Source: JAVKBW01 sp964352715 | GTDB lineage: Bacteria > Pseudomonadota > Alphaproteobacteria > UBA8366 > Aestuariispiraceae | Direction: 5' to 3' | Length of the DNA stretch: 64,000 nucleotides | Assembly (NCBI GenBank): GCA_964352715.1 | Contig: CAYGSU010000006.1 | Span: 1 to 64,000, forward strand | In this document: positions 59,010-64,000 of the stretch, piece after piece | How the letters are laid out: every line of letters begins with the position of its first letter | Position numbering within the stretch: the first letter of the stretch is position 1 | Notes under the pieces: generated by a model | Told to the model about the DNA's origin: nothing | Database searches by the model: none | What the model saw: the letters and a program-made list of their open reading frames with translations, nothing else | Translations under genes and position numbers: made by a program

Positions 59010-59828
59010 ATGACGGCGCGGCCCGCCCTACCGGATCCAAATCTGCATCCGCAACGCTTTTCGGGGCCGAACTGGCTTGCGGTCCGCGCGCTTGTCCGGC
59101 GTGAAATCCTGCGCGAAATCATGTTTTTCAAACTGGCCCTGTTCGGACCGGCGTTGCAGGGCGTTCTTTTCGCCCTGGTGTTTACGCTGGCGGTGGGGTC
59201 GAACGTGCCGACGATCGGCAACCTGACCCTGATGGAATTTCTGGCCCCCGGGCTTATCCTGTCTGCGGCGATGCACAAGGCTTTCGAAACGATCGGATAC
59301 TCCTTTGTCTACGACAAGACGGAAATGCTGCTGGGCGACGTTTTCGGCGCACCGATCACCCCGTCGGAAATCCTGCTGAGCTATATCGTTACAGCCTGCA
59401 TCAGCGGCGTTGTGATCGGCGCAACGGTCTGCATCGGCCTGGTGCCGTTCGGCATGGCGTTGCCTGTAAACCCGCTGGCCGCCCTCTATTTCGGTATCAC
59501 CGGCATCATCATCGTCGGTCTTCTCGGCATGCTGGCTGGTATTCAGTCTGACCGCTGGGATTCGATTTCCGCCAAGGACATTTTCATTATCACGCCGTTG
59601 AGCTTTCTTTCCTGCGCATTCTTTCCGATCACCGCGCTTAACGAGCCGTATCAAACCATCATGCTGTTCAACCCGCTGTTTCACCTGATTGACGGCTTTC
59701 GCTATGCCATGACCGGCCAGACGCATGCACAACCGCTTCTGTCAGCCGCAATCGTGTTCTGTATCGTTTGTATTCTGGCCTTTGTCTGCCATCGTGTTTT
59801 GCGAAGCGGTTACAAGATCAAACAGTAG
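59010..59828 (+). CDS. ABC-2 type transporter permease (second, paralogous)
   Basis: The 272-residue protein repeats the preceding one: FLAPGLILSAAMHKAFETIGYSF, VFGAPITPSEILLSYIVTACISG, FPITALNEPYQTIMLFNPLFHLIDGFRYAMTGQ. Both end in a short basic tail (TGYKLKA / SGYKIKQ). The two may form a heterodimeric membrane channel served by an ATPase encoded elsewhere. The gap between them is only 12 bases. argD starts about 85 bases downstream on the same strand. Confidence 0.92.
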   Translation: MTARPALPDPNLHPQRFSGPNWLAVRALVRREILREIMFFKLALFGPALQGVLFALVFTLAVGSNVPTIGNLTLMEFLAPGLILSAAMHKAFETIGYSFVYDKTEMLLGDVFGAPITPSEILLSYIVTACISGVVIGATVCIGLVPFGMALPVNPLAALYFGITGIIIVGLLGMLAGIQSDRWDSISAKDIFIITPLSFLSCAFFPITALNEPYQTIMLFNPLFHLIDGFRYAMTGQTHAQPLLSAAIVFCIVCILAFVCHRVLRSGYKIKQ

Positions 59829-59913
59829 ACGGCGCTGATTCCCCTTGACCTGAGACGCCTGCTTCGCGTTTTCTGCGCCCTTCTTATTGGCAACAGACCT
59901 GAAAGATATCGCC

Positions 59914-61110
59914 ATGAGCACCGCCGATACCGCCGTGATGAATACCTACGCCCGGTTCCCCGTCGCATTCGACCGGGGCGAGGGCATGTATCTGATCGAT
60001 ACCGACGGCAACCGATATCTCGATTTCTGCGGCGGCATCGCCGTGTGCTCGCTGGGCCATGCCCACCCGCATCTTGTCGAGGCCCTTACAAGCCAGGCGG
60101 GCAAGCTTTGGCACACATCGAACCTGTTCAAGATTCCGAACCAGGAAGAACTGGCGACGCGCCTTGCCGCCAGCAGCTTTGCCGACCGGGTGTTTTTCAC
60201 GAATTCCGGCGTCGAGGCGATTGAAGGAGCCATCAAGGCTGCCCGCCGTTACCACGCCAAGAAGGGGCACCCGGAAAAATGGCGCACGATCACCGTCGCC
60301 GGGGCGTTCCACGGCCGGTCGCTGGCCACCATAGCGGCTGCCGGCAACGCCAAGTATCTCGACGGTTTCGGCAAGCCTGCCGACGGTTTCGACAACGTGC
60401 CGTTCGATAACATGAATATCCTGCGTGACGCGATAACATCGGAAACCGCCGCCATTCTGGTCGAACCGATTCAGGGCGAGGGCGGTATCAATCCGGCATC
60501 CATGGACTATCTGAAAGCGCTGCGCGAAACCGCTGACGAATTCGGCCTGCTGCTCATTCTCGACGAAATTCAGTGCGGCATGGGCCGGACCGGAAAATTG
60601 TGGGCGCATCAATGGGCCGGCATCGAGCCGGACATCATGGCGGCAGCCAAGGGTATTGGCGGCGGATTTCCGCTCGGGGCCATTCTGGCGACCGAGGAAG
60701 CCTGCACCGGGCTGGAGCCGGGGACCCATGGCACGACCTATGGCGGCAATCCGCTGGCAACAGCCGTCGGCAATGCTGTTCTGGACGTCGTGCTGGAAGA
60801 CGGATTCCTTGTTCATGTTCAGGAAGCCGGCAAATCCCTGCGGTCGGCGCTTGAAAAGCTTGTATCGCGTCATCCGGAAATCTACAGCGAAGTTCGTGGC
60901 AGCGGCTTGATGCTGGGCCTTAAATGCGCCGCCAATGTAACCAATATCGATGTCATCAAAACGCTTCTGGCCGATGGCATGCTGACGGTCGGCGCCGCCA
61001 ATAATGTCATTCGCCTGCTGCCGCCGTTGATTCTGGAACAGACCCATATCGACGAGGCGATCGATAAACTCGATCGCGCCGCCGCAAAGCTGGAGACGGT
61101 CGATGCCTGA
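59914..61110 (+). CDS. argD: Acetylornithine aminotransferase
   Basis: This class III PLP enzyme converts N-acetylglutamate semialdehyde to N-acetylornithine in arginine synthesis. The protein of 398 residues has YLDFCGGIAVCSLGHAHPHLVEAL, TNSGVEAIEGAIKAARRYH, and ILDEIQCGMGRTGKLWAHQ. The PLP lysine is in AAAKGIGGGFPLGAI. Adjacent argF makes the arginine role safest; the family can also transaminate succinyldiaminopimelate. A TTG at 59887 is in frame, but ATG 59914 is the better match to family starts. It overlaps argF by eight bases. Confidence 0.94.
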   Translation: MSTADTAVMNTYARFPVAFDRGEGMYLIDTDGNRYLDFCGGIAVCSLGHAHPHLVEALTSQAGKLWHTSNLFKIPNQEELATRLAASSFADRVFFTNSGVEAIEGAIKAARRYHAKKGHPEKWRTITVAGAFHGRSLATIAAAGNAKYLDGFGKPADGFDNVPFDNMNILRDAITSETAAILVEPIQGEGGINPASMDYLKALRETADEFGLLLILDEIQCGMGRTGKLWAHQWAGIEPDIMAAAKGIGGGFPLGAILATEEACTGLEPGTHGTTYGGNPLATAVGNAVLDVVLEDGFLVHVQEAGKSLRSALEKLVSRHPEIYSEVRGSGLMLGLKCAANVTNIDVIKTLLADGMLTVGAANNVIRLLPPLILEQTHIDEAIDKLDRAAAKLETVDA

Positions 61111-62032
61111 TACAGCGGCCGAACCCAAGCATTTTCTGGATCTAGACAAACTGTCGCCGTCCGTTCTGAGAGGCATTCTCGACGATGCCCATGCGCGCCG
61201 TCCCGGTGGCCCCCTGGCCGGAGAAAAACCGCTCGACGGACAGGTGCTGGCCTGCATTTTCGAGAAGCCGTCAACCCGGACGCGGTTGAGTTTCGATGTC
61301 GGTATCCGCCAGCTTGGCGGCGAATCCATCATCATCACCCCGGCCGAAACTCAGCTTGGCCGGGGCGAAACCATCGCCGATACGGCGCGGGTGCTGTCAC
61401 GCTATGTCGATGCGATCATGATCCGCACAACGAAGGAAGAAAAGCTGCTGGAACTGGCCGAGTTTGCGACCGTTCCGGTGATCAACGGCCTGACCGACCG
61501 GACCCATCCATGCCAGTTGATGGCCGATGTCATGACATTCGAACAGCATCGCGGCCCGATCAAGGGGCACACGGTCACCTGGTCGGGTGATGGCAACAAC
61601 ATGGCGACAAGCTGGATTCACGCGGCGGTTCAGTTTGATTTCACCCTGCGTATCGCCTGCCCGGAAACCCTGCCACCGCCTTCCGACGTGATTGAATGGG
61701 CGAAACAGCAGGGCAACGAAGTGGTGGTGACCCATGATGCCGCCGAAGCTGTATCGGGCGCCGATTGCGTGGTTACCGATGTCTGGGTATCGATGGGCGA
61801 TGAAGGCGATGACCAGGCCCGAATGCGCCACAACATGCTGAAACCGTTTCAGGTGGATGAAACGCTGATGGCGCGCGCAAATCCGGATGCCATTTTCATG
61901 CACTGCCTGCCGGCGCATCGCGGCGAGGAAGTAACCGCGTCCGTCATTGATGGACCGCAATCCGTCGTATGGGACGAAGCGGAAAACCGGCTTCATGCCC
62001 AGAAGGGCATTCTCGCCTGGTGTCTTTCGTGA
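61103..62032 (+). CDS. argF: Ornithine carbamoyltransferase
   Basis: This enzyme makes citrulline from ornithine and carbamoyl phosphate. The 309-residue protein has the carbamoyl phosphate-binding motif STRTRLSF, the GLTDRTHPCQLMADVMT segment, and the ornithine-binding HCLPAHRGEEVT motif near the C-terminus. Length is normal. It overlaps argD by eight bases and hslO by four (GTGA), so argD-argF-hslO is translationally linked. Confidence 0.98.
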   Translation: MPDTAAEPKHFLDLDKLSPSVLRGILDDAHARRPGGPLAGEKPLDGQVLACIFEKPSTRTRLSFDVGIRQLGGESIIITPAETQLGRGETIADTARVLSRYVDAIMIRTTKEEKLLELAEFATVPVINGLTDRTHPCQLMADVMTFEQHRGPIKGHTVTWSGDGNNMATSWIHAAVQFDFTLRIACPETLPPPSDVIEWAKQQGNEVVVTHDAAEAVSGADCVVTDVWVSMGDEGDDQARMRHNMLKPFQVDETLMARANPDAIFMHCLPAHRGEEVTASVIDGPQSVVWDEAENRLHAQKGILAWCLS

Positions 62033-62976
62033 CAAGCGGCGCGATACCGTCGAGCGAGATAAAACTGTCCGCAACCAGCAATGTGGACGATGTTGTTCAA
62101 CCCTTCATGATCGAACAGACCGGCATCAACGGCCGGTTCGTGCGGTTGGGAAGCGCCGTTAACGATATTCTGTCCAAACACGACATGGCCGATCCGGCGA
62201 GCCGGTTGCTGGGCGAATTCATGGCATTGGCCGCCGCCTTGTCATCGGCCCTGAAATTCGACGGTATCTTTACCCTGCAGACCAGCAGCGACGGACCGGT
62301 GCCGCTGGTCGTGGCCGATGTCACGACCAGCGGTCATCTTCGCGGTCACGCCAGAGTTCGCGACACCCTGCCCGACACCGCCGCCATCGCTGCGGCGCCG
62401 GTGCCGGCATTGATGGGGGCCGGCCATCTTGCCTTCACAGTCGACCAGAGCGCGGTCGACGACCGCTATCAGGGCATCGTTTCGCTACAGGGCGAAACGC
62501 TGGCGGATTGCATCCATCATTATTTCGACCAGTCAGCGCAGTTTGACGCCAAGGTGAAACTGGCCTGCGCCAGAACGGCCGGTGGCAACTGGCGCGCCGG
62601 CGCGCTGATGATTCAGCGCCTGCCCGAAGAGGGCGGTAGCGGCGGTGCCGGAGACCCGGATGCCTGGAACCGCGCGAAAGTGCTGCTGGATTCCGCGAAA
62701 CCGGTAGAAATGACCGACCCCAATCTATCCCCGAACGAATTGCTGTTCCGGCTGTTTCATGAAGACGGCGTTCGGGTTTTCGACCCCAAACCGCTGGCGG
62801 CAGTCTGCCGCTGTTCCCGGGAGCGGATGCTGAACGCCCTGACAACGCTGCCGGAAAGCGATCTGCAGGAGATTGTGGCTGACGGTTTCGTTGAGATGAA
62901 TTGCGAATTCTGCAATACAAGCAGACAGTTCACGCCTGCGGAAATCGCCGATGCCAGATCGGCCAGTCAGGACTGA
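62029..62976 (+). CDS. hslO: Redox-regulated chaperone Hsp33
   Basis: Hsp33 binds unfolded proteins when oxidative stress breaks its zinc centre. The protein of 315 residues has the N-terminal Hsp33 core (FMIEQTGINGRFVRLG, RLLGEFMALAAALSSALKF, SGDGP-type segments). The C-terminal zinc switch has four cysteines in CxC...CxxC order: Cys260, Cys262, Cys292 and Cys295. GTG 62029 overlaps the argF stop (GTGA) and gives the usual N-terminus; an in-frame ATG at 61969 would extend inside argF. It is the last gene of the arg chain. Confidence 0.95.
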   Translation: MTSGAIPSSEIKLSATSNVDDVVQPFMIEQTGINGRFVRLGSAVNDILSKHDMADPASRLLGEFMALAAALSSALKFDGIFTLQTSSDGPVPLVVADVTTSGHLRGHARVRDTLPDTAAIAAAPVPALMGAGHLAFTVDQSAVDDRYQGIVSLQGETLADCIHHYFDQSAQFDAKVKLACARTAGGNWRAGALMIQRLPEEGGSGGAGDPDAWNRAKVLLDSAKPVEMTDPNLSPNELLFRLFHEDGVRVFDPKPLAAVCRCSRERMLNALTTLPESDLQEIVADGFVEMNCEFCNTSRQFTPAEIADARSASQD

Positions 62977-62999
62977 CGTTCGCCAACAGGAGGCCAAGA

Positions 63000-63632
63000 A
63001 TGCGGCAGACACGGATTCGACACCCGGAAACGACATCGGTAACGCGGCGGACAGCGATCACGCTGATTGGTTCGGCAGCAGCAGGCTTTGCCCTGACCGG
63101 CTGTGAAACCGAAGCACAATTGCCGAAATACGCCGCCATCACCTTTACCCATCGCCCGTCGATCCGCGTACGGGCAGGGAATGTGGTTGCGCGCACCACC
63201 TTCGTCAAACCATTGAAAGCGCCGAATGTGGAGCATGATTTTCCCGTCGATCTGGGTAAAACGGCTGAACGGTGGGCCCGCGACCGGCTGGAGACGGAAG
63301 GCGGCGACGGCACCATCACATACACGGTTCTGGATGCAAGCGTGATCGAAACTCCGCTGGAAACGTCCGAAGGCCTGACCGGTCTGTTAACCGCCGACCA
63401 GTCCGAACGGTATGAAGGCACGATCCGGGTCAGGCTGGAAGCGGAAGACCCGTCAACCGGCCAAACAGGCGAGACGGAAGTTGCCGTGAAGCGCAGCGTC
63501 ACTATTCCCGAAGACGCTACGTATAACGAGCGTGAAAAGATCTGGTATCAGATGACCGAAAAACTGATGACGGATCTCGACCGGCAACTGGAAAACGCAA
63601 TCCAGCAGCATCTGAGCGCCTTCGTCGGCTAG
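63000..63632 (+). CDS. Putative lipoprotein of unknown function
   Basis: The protein of 210 residues starts with RR-containing segment (VTRRTAITLIGSAAAGFALTGC) ending in a lipobox with Cys35, so it should be lipid-anchored. The mature part has FTHRPSIRVRAGNVVARTTF, an Ala/Trp-rich helix AERWARDRLETEGG, and a C-terminal helix DLDRQLENAIQQHLSAF. I recognise no named family. A strong AGGAGG lies six bases before the ATG at 63000. It lies 23 bases after hslO on the same strand and converges on gpsA. Confidence 0.8.
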   Translation: MRQTRIRHPETTSVTRRTAITLIGSAAAGFALTGCETEAQLPKYAAITFTHRPSIRVRAGNVVARTTFVKPLKAPNVEHDFPVDLGKTAERWARDRLETEGGDGTITYTVLDASVIETPLETSEGLTGLLTADQSERYEGTIRVRLEAEDPSTGQTGETEVAVKRSVTIPEDATYNEREKIWYQMTEKLMTDLDRQLENAIQQHLSAFVG

Positions 63633-63653
63633 CCGGCGCAGACCGGCCGCCGG

Positions 63654-64000
63654 TCACCTGTCGAGTTCTTCGCGGAAGGGTCGGGCAAGCAGCCCGTGGA
63701 TGGCTTCGTCGATACCGGTTTGCCCTTTCAGAATGGCGTCGACCGCAAGACAGATCGGCAGGTCGATATCATCCCGCTCGGCAATGCGCCGAACAGCATC
63801 CGCAGTGCGAACACCCTCGGTGACCGCACGGCGGCTGCCCAGAATGTCTTCCATCGTCCGGCCCTCGCCCAGGCCGAAGCCAAGCGACATGTTGCGCGAT
63901 TGCAGGGACGAGCAGGTCAGCACCAGATCGCCGACCCCGGAAAGCCCCATCGCCGTTTCGACCCGTCCGCCCTTGGCGGCGATAAGCCGCGCCATTTCCG
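63654..64000 (-). CDS. gpsA: NAD(P)H-dependent glycerol-3-phosphate dehydrogenase, C-terminal part
   Basis: The frame enters from the right edge of the window and stops at 63654. Only the C-terminal domain is present: MARLIAAKGGRVETAMGLSGVGDLVLTCSSLQSRNMSLG, then RTMEDILGSRRAVTEGVRTADAVRR and DLPICLAVDAILKG. This is the GpsA signature of the enzyme that makes sn-glycerol 3-phosphate for phospholipids. The gene is partial because of the window edge, not broken. It is convergent with the lipoprotein gene; a GACCGG/CCGGTC dyad lies between the stops. Confidence 0.95.
   Translation of the reverse strand, partial: EMARLIAAKGGRVETAMGLSGVGDLVLTCSSLQSRNMSLGFGLGEGRTMEDILGSRRAVTEGVRTADAVRRIAERDDIDLPICLAVDAILKGQTGIDEAIHGLLARPFREELDR

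Noticed and set aside
59884..61338. A long minus-strand frame across argD and the start of argF
   Set aside because: It is a shadow of two well-supported arginine genes and has no signature of its own.
63641..63655. A GACCGG/CCGGTC dyad as terminator between the lipoprotein and gpsA
   Set aside because: The stem is short and neither side has a T-tract.
1..64000. CRISPR array, prophage, transposon or riboswitch
   Set aside because: No regular repeat-spacer pattern, integrase, transposase, phage structural gene or recognised riboswitch aptamer was seen anywhere in the window.

Overview
The window is a 64 kb stretch of chromosomal, essentially housekeeping DNA from an alphaproteobacterium, most likely a free-living, non-sulfur, aerobic member of the Rhodospirillales or a neighbouring order. 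The grounds are family content and gene order: rpoD next to dnaG, YqeY next to carA, carA-carB-greA, DUF4167-prmC-prfA-hisS-ispG, ptsP-lysC next to ubiG, DUF1178, ComF and an NDUFAF5-type methyltransferase, the PPIase divergent from secA with argJ and mutT, petABC next to trmL and hemF, and pcnB-DUF6111-NudL-DUF1285 followed by a moxR module. G+C is moderately high by eye and fairly even. I see no prophage, insertion sequence, integrase, CRISPR array or clear island.

Layout. 0-6.3 kb: tRNA-Ile(CAU), two GNAT acetyltransferases, rpoD, dnaG, a cupin and YqeY. 6.4-12 kb: carA, a possible 26-residue membrane peptide, carB, a terminator, greA and a small membrane protein. 12-17 kb: Lrp and LysR regulators, an ELM1-like protein, a carboxymuconolactone decarboxylase-like protein, GmhA-type isomerase, a MOSC protein and DUF4167. 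17.4-28.2 kb, all on the minus strand: lysC, ptsP, rodZ, ispG, hisS, glutamyl-tRNA reductase, prfA, prmC. 28.3-34.5 kb: methyltransferases including UbiG, DUF1178, a nitrilase-fold amidase, glutaredoxin, ComF, a six-helix membrane protein and MutT. 34.5-41 kb: argJ, a parvulin, secA, and a LysR/DoxX divergent pair. 41-46 kb: the cytochrome bc1 operon, trmL, hemF and an exported protein of unknown family. 46-56 kb: CCA-adding enzyme/poly(A) polymerase family, DUF6111, NudL, DUF1285, then moxR-DUF58-BatA/DUF4159-GATase-like membrane genes. 56-64 kb: a class V aminotransferase, recX, two ABC-2 permeases, argD-argF-hslO, a lipoprotein and the 3' end of gpsA.

Functional links. Arginine/pyrimidine precursor supply is well represented (carAB, argJ, argD, argF). 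Heme and respiration are represented by glutamyl-tRNA reductase, hemF and petABC. Translation is represented by prfA/prmC, hisS, trmL and the CCA enzyme.

The most surprising item is a bona fide but divergent glutamyl-tRNA reductase, locked by 4-nt overlaps between hisS and prfA. Alphaproteobacteria classically make 5-aminolevulinate with ALA synthase instead, so this suggests a C5 tetrapyrrole route or a dual route. Other points of interest are a DnaG whose zinc-ligand set is largely lost, a moxR module encoding three VWA-like proteins with graded MIDAS decay, a DUF4167 protein with a hexanucleotide-encoded Asp-Asn tract and an AT-hook-like motif, a possible micropeptide between carA and carB, and tandem ABC-2 permeases without a nearby ATPase.
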